Part shown: positions 48,751 through 60,729 of the stretch, piece by piece | Layout of the letters: each line of letters opens with the position of its first letter | How positions within the stretch are numbered: the first letter of the stretch is position 1 | Assembly (NCBI GenBank): GCA_029891385.1 | Contig: CM057228.1 | Span: forward strand, 60,085,783-60,149,782 | Source: Erythroxylum novogranatense | Lineage: Eukaryota; Streptophyta; Magnoliopsida; Malpighiales; Erythroxylaceae | Reading direction: 5' to 3' | DNA length: 64,000 bases | Translations under genes and position numbers: made by a program | Notes under the pieces: model-generated | Databases searched by the model: none | What the model saw: only the letters and a program-made list of their open reading frames with translations | Told to the model about the DNA's origin: nothing

Positions 48751-51700
48751 ATCCTGAAGACCACTTGTATGTGCAAACGTTTGCTCTATTGGCACAACAC
48801 GCTGCAAGTTAACAAACAATAGCGATAATTTTAGATCTAACAATGTAAAATATGGCATGGAGAGTTTACAAAAGCTTTCATTAGAAAAACATAAAATGCA
48901 AAAGAAGAGAAAATTTTGCAGAAATAATTGATTTCTATAAAACCATGAAATATGAAATTAGTGTTGGTCGCCAGGTTACATTCCTAATATTTTCCCACAT
49001 AGTTCGCCTTCGTGATAATTGTCTACAAAATATTTTTCAAATCTTGCATCCGAACATGCAAGGATAGTGCTCAACGACAACATGGGTTTTTTGCACCTCA
49101 TCTCTTAGCCACACATACAATTTAAATCTTTTTGATCCTTGCTAGATCATAGCATAAATATCTTTGGGAATGCCACCACCGATCGCAGTGGGTAGCCTAA
49201 GCAATTTGTTAGCCAATCAATCTTTGTTTCAATTACATCTTTGCTCGTTAAGCACCATTGGGGCATGCTTAATAATGCTTGAAACAACATGGCAGTCCAA
49301 ACCAGCTTGCACAAGGCAGTCAAATCTCTCCTGAATCGGTCCCTCGCCTCAAACTTTTTCTGGCTATCATCATTTCTTCGAATTTTCAACATAACCAAGT
49401 TTCACTAAGAATGCTGTTTTCTCCGCTTGTTTGGTTAGAAGGTGTGAAGCTATTTCACTGCTTTTGACTCTTAATTTCGAAGCCATGCTGAACAACTTCT
49501 CCGGATCTTCTCTTATGATCTCGCATAAGCTTTCTTTGCTGATTTTAACTCTCGCAAACAGTTTTAGGTCCTTCAAAGAACATGAACACAAGAGTTCCAT
49601 ATTTGTGGCTACCATGTTTCTAGTGTCTTCGCTCCCATTCCAATGTCGAACAAGAAACCTATACGAAAAAGATTCTTGGTACATTTAGTGACAAGATTTA
49701 TGGATTTTGTATAATTAACGAATGAATCTCATTCATTTTGAGACCCAATTTGTGTAACCGCCCAAACAACGAGTACACCATTTTTCGTAACCTTCAAACA
49801 CCAATTCAGATTTGTTTGAAAGAAGTTGTTTAACCGCTCGTGTATATAGCCCACTTTCTCGAGAAAATCCATGGTGTCAAGCAATCTTCTCCAATTATAA
49901 GAGTCATCATCGACAAATACCCACCAATCCACTCTTTTTCCAGTCCTAAACCACTTAATTTTTCCATAACCTTAACGAATGCATCGTTTACACCGCCAAC
50001 CAAAAGGGTTGGGCAACAACTAGCAAGCTTAATAATCGTTGATTTACTTAGACCCGTGTTTTCATAATCTTGAAGTTTCAAAGACAATGACCCGTAGTCA
50101 TAGCTAAAATCTCTCTTGCCTCCTTATACATCTTTCCCATCCTACCACGAGGAATCCCATAATTGCACAAGACATTAAAGTTTTCAAGCAAGAGATGATC
50201 ATCACTCAAGAACATCAAATGCCGAGGAAGAAGTGAAGAATACTCAGAAGGGCTCAAACCTAAACTCTCGAGAAACGGCTCAAACTCGTTGATGGGATTA
50301 TAACGGAGGAACTTAGCCAATGATTTCTCGCTATCTATCTTAGAAAGCAACATTTGTAAGAAATTAGGCGAATTCTTGCTAATATGCTCGCATCGAAAAA
50401 TCAGAACTCCGGTGCTATGCAAGTAATCAAAAGTGCTTCGAGCCTCATTTCTAGCAGTTCGAGTGACACGAAGACCAATAAGAGAACTATGCGACCGAGT
50501 TGAGCCAGAACGATGAATCATGGGAGTATAGGTAAGCCCAGGTCTAACAGAGCCCCAAATTTTATGAGAAACGAATGATGGATTCTTTGCGGTGCAGTGC
50601 TTTTCATCTAAAAATGAACAGGAAACGAGAAAGCGATCGACTTGCGCAATCATTCCACAGTATTTAGAAATCCTCATACAGGTTATGGGAAATACCATGT
50701 CAAAGACAGAAAAAACGAATAAATTGGGAAGTAGAACACGAACCGGGAATCCGAGAAACAGAGAATGATAGAGTTCAAACTCGCATGTAGACCCTAATAT
50801 ATTATGGTCGGAAAATCACAAACCGTCGTGTTGAATTTCAGTGATAGTTTCTTCAACTTGGGAGATCAAGAGAAGAAGAATATGTCCATAGATCCGAGAA
50901 GTGACAAACACAACTTGTGAACATTGGAAATGCTCGACTTGACCATCGATAAGATGAAAGACACAGGGGCTAGGGGTTTCAGCACGAGAGGAAGGACACG
51001 AACCAATAGTTTTGGGAAAAGACAAAAGTACACAAGTACGATGATAATTTATAAAATTTATAAATATATTAAAAATTGTAACAATAATTTTTAAAATGCT
51101 TTTCTTTTATAATAAGCTTTTAAACATGTTTAAATGAATTTTAAATAAACTTGAATTAATTTATTATCGTTTATTAATATATTTTATTAATTTATATTTA
51201 TATTTAGTAGTTTTAAGAAATTAAATGAATTGATTGAAAAGAAGACAGAGTGCAAGCTTTAAGCCATCAAATACAAAAATTTGGCAGCTACTATTATTTT
51301 ATTTAGTTAATTGAATATGCACTATGAGTATTTGTTAATAAGAAAATTCAATTTTAGATGAGTGGAACAATAAAATGTAAGAAGTTCAATTAATTCAAAC
51401 CTCTGCTGATAATTACATCAATAATTACCAAAATCTCATTAATCTCAAAAAGATATTCATGAGTCAAAAATTATATATACAAACATAATCTTCCTAATCT
51501 ATAATATTCAAAAGTATATACAATAAATAGTTATATTCAATTTGATTTCACTCTATTCAAACTTAACACTATTAATCATGGGCATTGGAGTTATTGATAA
51601 TCTCTTTATCCCTAAAAAATATAACAAGCAAGAGATAAGCCACCTACTAATAAGGATAAATTGACTGCACCTTTAAAATCAAATAAGTCAAGATATGTTA

Positions 51701-53334
51701 AAAATAGTCAAATGATAAAATATACATATAATCATAAAATATACGAGCAATGTTTAAAAACATTTATTAAATATCAAGAATTTTATTATTATTAATTATT
51801 AACATTTATGTTTTACCTCCTATTAACTAAATTAACTAGATCTTGCTTAACTTAATAGCTTATATTTAATGGTTTGTCTACTCATCTTTACTCATTATAA
51901 TTACTCACTAAGTGCAAATGTAATTAGATGTGTAAATATTAGCAAAAGGTACCTTAATCCTCAATATAATTTGGTACCTCAAACCTCAAACCTTAATCCT
52001 CAATACAATTCTATAGATGACTATGAAAATAAGCTCCAATAGTTGACAAAATCTCCAAATACTTGCAAATCCCTAATTGGTGCACTTTATGTTAAAAAAT
52101 TGACGGAACATGTAGCATCTATTCTTTCAATATGAATTCACCAATGCAAGTTGGAACTCACTTTTTAATCTATGTCACATCCACAATGCTCCAAATAGCT
52201 AGAATATAATTGTAGATTATTGTACTATGATTTGGTTAACAAACAAAACTAAGAGATGGTGCTTTTGTGTTATCTTGTCATTTATTATGGTAGCTGTTTG
52301 AGATGAAAGAAATAAAAGAGTATTCCATGATATAGAGAAGTGTAAGGAGATTTTCCACAGAGAACTCATGTAGAAAATCAAACTACATATCAACCTAGTC
52401 AAGGATAGGTTTGATAATATGAACTACGCTAATAGTTTATGGAAGCAAGACATTTATAACTCTTTGAAGGGTGATAGTGTTTTCAATATGTAACTTAGCA
52501 TTGTAACTGTAACATCTCATTACCCATGTCAAGGTTAGAATTGTGAATTATGAGAAAGCATTGAGAAATTAGGAAAACGCACGTCCTGCATAAGTTAAAT
52601 ATGTCACGTACATTTTTGCACATTCATATGATTGTACTTGAATTTATTAACATTTTCTAGGTATAGTTGAGTTATTAAATATGATTAAAATGTGATTTGG
52701 CAATGTTGGTTTATTTGGATATTTTGAATTTTGGTGAATTAAAAAAATATTTATTTTTGGCCAATTATAGAGACACATGGTAACATATATATGTGACAAA
52801 TGGCTGTGATGTATTGTGACAAATGGGTTATATTTATGGTGATAAGTGGTGTTGGGTTGTATGATGATGTAATACATGCAAATACCCACGAAGTTGGTTA
52901 TGAGAAAAGAATTAATGTAGCTTTTGATCACCGAAAGTATTCTTTAATTTGTGTTTCTATCCCTAACTGAATATTGAATTGTTCTTGTTGGTTGTCTTTG
53001 TAATCTGAATCAAGTAAGTAACTTGATGATGTTTTTATGATGTAAAATATACATGCATACATGGGTTTGAGAATTGAGGTTTTGGTATTGAATAATTTTG
53101 AAGATGAATTTGAGAATTAGGAATTGTTTAACATTGTATTGAATGGATTCAGATTGGGGAAATATGAAAATTTATGTAAAGTCGATGAAGAAATATGTAT
53201 TTTGTTATGGTTTAAAAGATTACGTAATTGGTGAGGTCTTGTTCATGCGTGAAAATTTATGAAGTATTAATCGAGGTAAATTTGATTGAGTTTGATTTAA
53301 GGAAAAGTTCAAGTTATGTAGTGTTAAGGAAAAG
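48751..53334. repeat. Array block m4
   Basis: A 4.58-kb m copy with many one-base losses at CHG sites and homopolymers, like m2. LINE tail at 52233-52493, LTR-like end from 52508. Confidence 0.9.
48958..50698 (-). pseudogene. mTERF-family gene copy m4, best-preserved N-terminus
   Basis: Start at 50698. A 206-codon frame (50078-50698) joins the N-terminus to HISKNSPNFLQMLLSKIDSE and LVSC-type repeats. It gives the clearest view of how the presequence-like region connects to the first mTERF repeats. Downstream (49147-50087) the frame changes several times. The stop region near 48958 reads gtcgccaggtt where m1 and m3 read gtcagcagaagtt. Confidence 0.82.
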
Positions 53335-54372
53335 TTTCTTGATTAACTATTCGTAATTTATATTACTTCCTCTTTATTCCAACTTCATCAAATGAAACTT
53401 TACAAGGTTGTGGCAGGTTCTCATGCATTAAGTAATTGTATCCCGTCGTTAAATGTTTTCTTCAACAAAAACCATGTTCGTGTGTTGGATAACTAGTAAC
53501 CACGTGTTATTGAGTGCCAAGTATGGTCTTCCGAATAGTGACTGTTTAGATGTTTGATTAGGAAAAATCTTGGATCATTTCGTTCTTTGAATTCTCGCAA
53601 TAGACTTCATGACTTTGGATTTTACCGCATCTCTGCTTTCTCGCTTTCTATGTCATCAAAGCCCTATGTTTTATTTTCTTTAGGCCTCATTTGAGCGAGC
53701 AAAAAGTGGGTTCAAGAACTTCAGCACAAGGTACTTTAATTATTGAATATAACTAAGTCTAGGTTTCAAGGGCTTATTAGGTGAGAGATGCAAAATGCCA
53801 CAACATGACCATTGCAACAGCTCTATTTCAATTATTGGCTGTTGCAATGGTCATGTTATGGCATTTTGCATGTCTCGCCTAATAAGCCCTTGTTTGAGTC
53901 TGAATTGGCACCTCCTTCCTTGAGAATTCTTTTAGCTATTCACATCCATTTTCTCGACTTTCGTATCATAATACTACCAATTCTCGCTAACATTTTCTCC
54001 GTGTCATTCAACAAGGAAATCCAAATATGGTTATGGCACTCACCGGGAACAAAGTGACTTGGTAGATGCAAGAAAAGTAGCTCCGAGGCAAGTATCTTTT
54101 GTTTTTCCACCATGCTACTTGCTAGTTGAATAAAATCTTTGAGCTAAGACAAGAGCAAAATATCAAATATGTTATCTTTTGTGTAGTCGGTTTTCGTGAT
54201 GTAAGAGGGTAGACTCTGTTAAAGTTGCCATATGGTTATTAGATACTACATTTTCCATTGTGTTTCTGCCAAAAGCTTTGATATGTTTATAATGAGTAAA
54301 GTTGCACTTGTGAAATGGGTGACTAAATGAAAACATACAAGATGAAGCAATTTGTATCTACAATCCTAATGA

Positions 54373-54416
54373 TGTTTAAAAACATGGATTTACCTGTTTA
54401 AAAACATGGATTTACC
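54373..54416. repeat. 22-bp tandem duplication abutting the copia LTR
   Basis: tgtttaaaaacatggattta plus cc occurs twice in tandem before the LTR start tgttgaac. Other S copies have one. The repeat start (tgttt) and the LTR start (tgttg) share tgtt. Confidence 0.88.
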
Positions 54417-54810
54417 TGTTGAACAAATTCTTGTTTCTAGAGACACAAATCTGACGCAAACAAGGATATGTATAGAGAAGAAAAATAAATCTTCTTTGCT
54501 GGAAAACAAGACAAGACAAAGCACTCTCACAAAACTTTGTACGGCAACACTATATTCTCTCTTTTCAACTCACTTTATGCTCTCTTACATCGTCCAAACT
54601 AGATCTCTATTTATACATGCACCTCTCATCAAAGCAATAAAGCGATTAAGTAATTAATTAAAACACTCATAAATTATACAACTTTTCATCTTCAAATTCC
54701 ATAACCTCTTCATTTCGTAACTCCTTGCACAACCTTTCATCTTCAACTTCCATGAACTCTTCATTTCAGAACTCCACGAACCAGTCATGAATCAAGTTTA
54801 ACTTCCAACA
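54417..54810 (-). repeat. Copia 3' LTR
   Basis: 394 bp. In plus orientation it begins tgttgaac and ends ttccaaca. It is followed inwards by tcctccctta, the complement of the polypurine tract. Confidence 0.93.
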
Positions 54811-54852
54811 TCCTCCCTTAAACATGATTCTCGACATACCCAAGCAACAGCC

Positions 54853-57791
54853 TCACCTTTTGAAAACATCAATCTTGAGAGCCTTGGTAAAGATATCGCC
54901 AATTGATCTTCGGTCTTCACATACTTCACACAAATCTCCTTTCTTGAAATACGGTCTCGATAAAGTGAAACCTTGTATCGATATGCTTGCTACGATCATG
55001 GAAAACTGGATTTTTGGATAAAGCAATAGCAGACTTGTTGTCCATATTAATCTCAGTTGCTTCATCTTGCACAACTCCAATTTCATTAAGCAAATTTCTC
55101 AACCATATAGATGATGCATGAGGAAGTAGTAAATACATATTCAGCCTCACAGGTGGAGAGAGTCATTATGGGTTGTTTTCTTGAACTCCATGTAAAAGCA
55201 GTATCGCCCATTAAGAATACAAATCCTGTAGTGCTTTTACGATCATCTATATCTCCAGCCCAATCGCTATCACAATATCCTTCAAGTTTAAAACATTCAG
55301 AGAATGAATAAAACAACCCATAGTCAAGCGTACCTTTAAGATAGCGAAGAATTCTTTTTGCTGCCTTCAAATGTGTAGCACTTGGAGTTTCCATGAAACG
55401 ACTCACTAAACCAACTCCAAACAATATATCTGGTCTTGTACAAGTTAAATATCTCAAACTGCCAATCAAACTTTTGAAATATGTTGGATCAATAGATTCA
55501 CCCTTGTCACGTCTTGACAACTTGATCCCTGTTTCCACCGGAGTTGCTACAGATTTGGAATCACTCATTTTGAACTTCTTTAAGACTTCCTTGGCATATC
55601 TTTGTTGAGAAATAAAGATCCCTTGCTTCATTTGTTTCACCTTAATGCCAAGATAATATGTCATCATTCCAATGTCTGTCATCTTAAATTCTCCAATCAT
55701 CGCTTTCTTGAACTCATCGAACATGCTTGGATTATTTCCTGTGAAAATCAAATCATCCACATACAAACAAACAAGTAATACATCACCATTTTTGTTTGTT
55801 TTGAAGTAAAGAGCATGTTCATATGGGCATTTCACAAACCCATTTTTCTGGAAATAGTTGTCAATTCGGCTATTCCACGCTCTCGGAGCCTGCTTTAATC
55901 CGTATAACGCCTTATTCAATTTCAAAACCTTGTTTTCTTGAACTTTTACAATGTAGCCAGGAGGTTGTTCCAAGTAAACTTCTTCCTCCAAATATCCGTT
56001 CAAGAATGCAGACTTGACATCCATCTGGAAAATTCTCCATCCATGTTGAGCAGCTAATGAGATAATTAATCTGATGGTCTCCAAACGAGCTACAGGAGCA
56101 AAAACTTCATCGTAATCAACACCTTGGCGTTGGCTGTAGCCTTTGACCACAAGTCGAGCTTTATGCCTCTCCACATCTCCGTTAGCATTTCTTTTGGTCT
56201 TGAAAACCCATTTGACTCCGATTGCTTTTTGTCCTTTAGGAAGAACAACGAGTTCCCAAGTATTGTTTTTGTTAATGGCTTGAATTTCTTCATCCATTGC
56301 TTTCACCCACCTTTTGTCTTGAATAGCTTCTGCAAAATCAATTGGTTCACTATCTGCAAAAAGACAAAATAAGGTGAGATTATTTATCACTTCAGTTTCA
56401 TCATACAATTCCCCCAAATTCCTCAAGCCACGAGGCCCAACAGGACTTTCTTCTGATGATGTAGATGATTCACTATGATGAGGAGATACAGGCATCACCA
56501 GTTCTTGATCTGCTCCAATATTTTCTCCTATGCGTTCTTCAACAAATGGAAAGAAAGCGTAATCTTCTTTTTGTGTATTCCAATCCCACATAGCTTCCTC
56601 GTCGAAAATGACATCTCTGCTCACAACAAGTTTTCCATTTTGGGGATTATAGAGCTTGTATCCTTTCGAACTTGAATTGTAGCCTATGAATACAAACTTT
56701 TCACTTTTGTCATCCAGCTTCGTCCGTCTTTGATCCGGGACATGAGAATAAGCAACACTTCCAAAGATTTTCAAATGAGCGACACTTGGTTTCCATCCAT
56801 TCCAGGCTTGTTGAGGAGTCATATTCTGCAAACTTCTGGTAGGGCTTCTATTAGAAAGATACACAACACAATCTACTGCCTCAGCCCAAAATTCCCTCGG
56901 CATTTGCTTACTTTTCAGCATGCTTCGTGCCATGTTCAAGATTGATCGATTCTTCCTCTCAGCGACACCATTTTGTTGAGGCGTGAATGGAACTGTGAGG
57001 GGCCTTCGGATTCCATTTTCATCACAAAATCTTTTGAACTCCCTTGATGTAAATTCTCCTCCCCTGTCTGATCTCAAAGCTTTTATGGAATACCCACTCG
57101 CCTTTTCGACAAAAACTTTGAATCTCTTAAATACTCCAAACACCTCAGATTTTTGTTTCACAAAATAAACCCATGTTTTTCGGCTAAAATCATCAATGAA
57201 TAACAGAAAATAGTTATTCTTATCGAAAGAACTTGGTGTGATTGGCCCACAAAGATCCGTATGCACAAGCTCCAGAGGCTCCTTCGTTCTTGAATAAGAT
57301 TCTTTCGGAAAGCTTTTTCTAGATTGCTTGCCGAAAATACAGCCCTCACAAAATTGGTTTGGGTGATGAATGTAAGGCAATCCTTTCACCATATTCTCCT
57401 CTGCCAACAATCTCAAGCCACCAAAATTCAAATGCCCAAATCTTAAATGCCATGTCCATGACGAGTCTTTCACACATGCTTTCAAGCATTTTGCAATATC
57501 AGTTTGAATATTCAATATAAACATTCTGTTTTTCGTCATTGGTACTTTAGCAATTAAATTCTCATCCTGATCTCTGAGTGAAAGACTATAGTTATTCATG
57601 AAAATATTATAGCCTTTTTCCATAAGCTGCCCCAAACTCAAAATATTATTTTTCATGCCAGGCACATAGTAAACATTGGAGATAAATTCATGTTTCCCAT
57701 TCTTCAAACGGATCAGAATATTACTTTTCCCCTTCATTGGAATTTTTGTTGCATCTCCGAAAGTAATATGGCCGCTTATCGATTCATCAAG
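54853..57791 (-). pseudogene. Copia pol: integrase, reverse transcriptase, RNase H
   Basis: A single open stretch of 883 codons (55086-57737). The integrase zinc region shows HLRFGHLN and CEGCIFGKQS. The integrase core shows HTDLCGP, RSDRGGEF and PQQNGVAERKN, giving the D-D-E triad. The RT shows MDVKSAFLNG and CLYVDDLIFTG, and RNase H shows GYCDSDWAGD and STCEAEY. Just after STCEAEY the frame shifts near 55130. The RNase H tail (MDNKSAIALSKNPVFHDRSK, 54926-55150) and the last residues (IFTKALKIDVFKR) lie in two further frames. The polypurine tract follows. Apart from this tail and the insertion, catalytic motifs are intact. Confidence 0.93.
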
Positions 57792-59194
57792 TGTTACGAC
57801 CCCGGCTTACTGGTTTTGCCCTACTGGTTTTGGGCCACTCTAGGGCTCCGGCACCTCCCTTAGGCCCGGCCTACCCCCCCTCACAGGCTCGGCCCAAGGT
57901 CGCAACAGGGGTTGGTAGCCCCAGCACCCCCCAAGGCTGGGAATCGAACATGGGATGTAACCCATGCCCAACCTCTCCTTGTACCATTGAGCTAACTTAG
58001 CTCAATGGTCAGAGGTGCAGCATGATTATCCATGTTGATTCAGCTGACATGCTGGCTGGAGTTGGTTGTCACAGGCGGGCTAAAGTCCTGAGCAGCTCAG
58101 CAAAAAAGGCTCTTCTCAAAGGCTTATGTTACGACCCTGCTTCTTGGTTTTGCCCCACTGGTTTGGGCCACTCTAGGGCTCGGCACCTCCTTAGGCCGCC
58201 ACCCCCCTCATGTGCTCAGCTCACAGGCTCGGCCCAAGGTCGCAACAGGGGTTGGTAGCCCCAGCACCCCCTAAGGCTGGGAATCGAACATGGGATGTAA
58301 CCCATGCCCAACCCCTCCTTGTACCATTGAGCTAAGTATGTTACGACCCCGACTTACTGGTTTTGCCATACTGGTTTTGGGCCACTCTAGGGCTCCGGCA
58401 CCTCCCTTAGGCCCGGCCTACCCCCCCTCACAGGCTCAGGCTCACAGGCTCGGCCCAAGGTCGCAACAGGGGTTGGTAGCCCCAAGATTTTCCAGTGGGA
58501 ATCGAACATGGGATAACCCATGCTCACCCCTCCTTGTACCATTGAGCTAAGTTAGCTCAATGGTACAAGGAGGGGTTGGGCATGGGTTACATCCCATGTT
58601 CGATTCCCAGCACCTCCCAGCTCAATGGTACAAGGAGGGGTTGGGCATGGGTTACATCCCATGTAACTTAGCTCAATGGTACAAGGAGGGGTTGGGCATG
58701 GGTTACATCCCATGTTCGATTCCCAGCCTTGGGGGGTGCTGGGGCTACCAACCCCTGTTGCGACCTTGGGCCGAGCCTGTGAGCCTGAGCCTGTGAGGGG
58801 GGGTAGGCCGGGCCTAAGGGAGGTGCCGGAGCCCTAGAGTGGCCCAAAACCAGTAGGGCAAAACCAGTAGTCGGTCGGGTCAACTAAACTTCTTGGTTTT
58901 GCCCTCTTGGTTTTGGGCCACTCTGGGGCTCGGCACCTCCTTGGAATGGACACCATGCCCCCCTCTGCACCATTGAGCCAACTTAGCTCAATGGTACAAG
59001 GAGGGGTTGCATGGGTTACATCCCATGTTCGATTCCCACATGGGGTGTGGGCTACCAACCCCTGCTATGCACTCTGGGCCGAGCTGTGAGCCTGAGAGAG
59101 GTGAGATGGGGGGTAGGCTGGCCTAAGGGAGGTGCCGGAGCCCTAGAGTGGCCCAAAACCAGTAGGGCAAAACCAGTAAGCCGGGGTCGTAACA
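57792..59194. mobile_element. Palindromic element with tRNA-like modules, nested in copia
   Basis: 1403 bp with TG...CA termini (tgttacgaccccgg at the left, its reverse complement at the right). Terminal inverted repeats are perfect for about 75 bp, extending imperfectly to about 200 bp. A 5-bp target duplication, tcaag, lies at 57787-57791 and 59195-59199. Inside are forward modules from 57792, 58127 and 58339, and a partial one near 58880. Reverse modules run from 58552 and 58671 and end at 59194. Each module ends in a tRNA-like stretch with tagctcaatggt (A-box-like) and gttcgattccc (B-box-like). Pol frames either side are in register, so it entered a readable copia copy. It fits no family I recognise; candidates are a tRNA-derived fold-back element or inverted copies of a TRIM/SINE-like LTR. 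Confidence 0.8.
58552..58730 (+). repeat. Tandem tRNA-like modules, plus orientation
   Basis: Three successive copies begin with agctcaatggtacaagg at about 58554, 58619 and 58671. The second lacks the B-box-like part. Each carries catgggttacatcccatg, a 6-bp stem with a 6-base loop, and copies 1 and 3 continue into gttcgattccc. The acceptor and T stems do not pair well, so these are tRNA-derived sequences, not tRNA genes. Confidence 0.6.
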
Positions 59195-59199
59195 TCAAG

Positions 59200-60297
59200 C
59201 TCCATGAATAATGATTTGCGCCCGCACATGTGATTACTCGCGCCCCTATCAAGATACCAAAAATTGCTTTCGTTGCTCTCATCAGATTTGCATGCAAGAA
59301 GTAGTGTGTGCTCATTTTTTATCTCCTCCTCAGTATAATTGACATTCTCTTCAACTTTATTTCTGCATTCCCAAGCATAGTGGCCAAACTTATGACAATT
59401 GAAACATTCAATTTGGCTTTTATCATACCTTCTATCATCATTTTGTCTCCCATTCGACCTTGAGTAATTCCCACGACCTCGACCTCGACCTCGTGAGAAA
59501 TTAGTGTGCTGATCAACATCTTCATTTTTGTTATATCCTCCTCGTCCGCGTCCGCGTTAACTTCCACGTCCCTGACCTCTACCACGACTGCGTCCTCGTC
59601 CATTTTGACTTTTTTCTTGATCATAACCTGTCTTCAGTTGAAGCTTTGTTTGCAATAACTGCTCAATAGGCTCTTTCTTCTTCTGTAGAAGTTTTTCTTC
59701 ATGGGCTTGTAAGGAACCCATGAGTTGATCAATTGTCATTAGGCTCAAATCTTTCGACTCCTCAATTGCTACAACGATAAAATTAAATTTTTCATCAAGC
59801 GAACGAAGTACCTTTTCAGCAACTTGGCTATCTGGAATCTTCTCACCGAATCTCTTCATATCATTCACCACTTTGAGAACTCTTGTAAAATGATCTGAGA
59901 TGGACTCAGATTCACTCATGTGTAAGGCTTCATATTCTCCTCTCAACGTTTGAAGTCTTACTTTCTTCACTTGATCAACACCTTTATATGTGTTTTCCAA
60001 AATTTGCCATGCTTGTTTGGCAGTTTCTGCCTCAGCGATTTTTTCAAACGTTCCATCGTCAATTGCTGGATGAATTATGGTGAGAGCTTTTTGATCTTTT
60101 TTTCTCATATTGCATAGAGCATCCCTTTGTGCCTGATTCAAAATAGCTTCTTCTTCTGGTTCAACATATCCTTTATCTACTATCTCCCAAGCATCTTGCG
60201 AACCCAACAAAGCTTTCATCCGAATACACCACGTTGAATAGTTCTCTTTTGTTAGACGAGGTACCTGAAATGGAGCATGGTTAATATTGTTGGCCAT
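59200..60297 (-). pseudogene. Copia gag and protease start, one in-frame stop
   Basis: Gag begins at 60297 (MANNINHAPFQVPRLTKENY) and shows the UBN2-type gag fold, with WCIRMKALLGSQDAWEIV and AKQAWQILENTYKG. A Gly/Arg-rich stretch near 59600 is interrupted by a TAA at 59557-59559. Beyond it the same frame continues into an intact CCHC knuckle ([14 protein letters not shown], around 59365-59406). A protease motif then reads LDRGASNHM where the family usually has D-S-G. The nested element interrupts directly after this. The stop and the Ser-to-Arg change would block protein production as written. Confidence 0.9.
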
Positions 60298-60314
60298 TTT
60301 CTCTAATCTCTCAG

Positions 60315-60326
60315 GCTCTGATACCA
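60315..60326 (-). other. Copia primer-binding site
   Basis: Read on the minus strand, tggtatcagagc matches initiator methionyl-tRNA. It lies three bases from the LTR edge at 60330. Confidence 0.9.
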
Positions 60327-60329
60327 CTC

Positions 60330-60729
60330 TGTTGAACAAATTCTTGTTTCTAGACACACAAATCTGACGCAAACAAGGATATGTATAGAGAAGAAAAATA
60401 AATCTTCTTTGCTGGAAAAACAAGACAGTACAAAGCACTCTCACAAAACTTTGTACGGCAACACTATATTCCTCTCTTTTCAACTCACTTTGCGTTCTCT
60501 TACATCGTCCAAACTAGATCTCTATTTATACATGCACCTCTCATCAAAGCAATAAAGCGGTTACAAGTAATTAATTAAAACACTCATAAATTATACAACT
60601 TTTCATCTTCAAATTCCATAACCTCTTCATTTCCATAACTCCTTGCACAACCTTTCATCTTCAACTTCCATGAACTCTTCATTTCCATAACTCCACGAAC
60701 CAGTCATGAATCAAGTTTAACTTCCAACA
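60330..60729 (-). repeat. Copia 5' LTR
   Basis: 400 bp and nearly identical to the left LTR. Differences are mainly small indels and a few substitutions, such as ttcgtaact versus ttccataact, consistent with a recent insertion. Confidence 0.93.

Larger units (their letters stand above)
54417..60729 (-). mobile_element. Ty1/copia LTR retrotransposon, recent, with a nested insertion
   Basis: Minus-strand order is LTR, PBS, gag, protease, integrase, RT, RNase H, polypurine tract, LTR. Integrase before RT defines Ty1/copia. The 5-bp target duplication ttacc flanks both LTRs (54412-54416 and 60730-60734), and the empty site is visible in the other units. The element is interrupted at 57792-59194 by a second element. 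Most catalytic motifs are intact, with few frame breaks, so insertion appears young relative to the gypsy element. Confidence 0.95.

Noticed and set aside
57792..59194. Open frames and possible tRNA genes in the palindromic element
   Set aside because: The frames encode proline-rich translations of repeat sequence. The tRNA-like parts have A/B-box resemblance but poor acceptor and T-stem pairing, so they are not called as tRNA genes.
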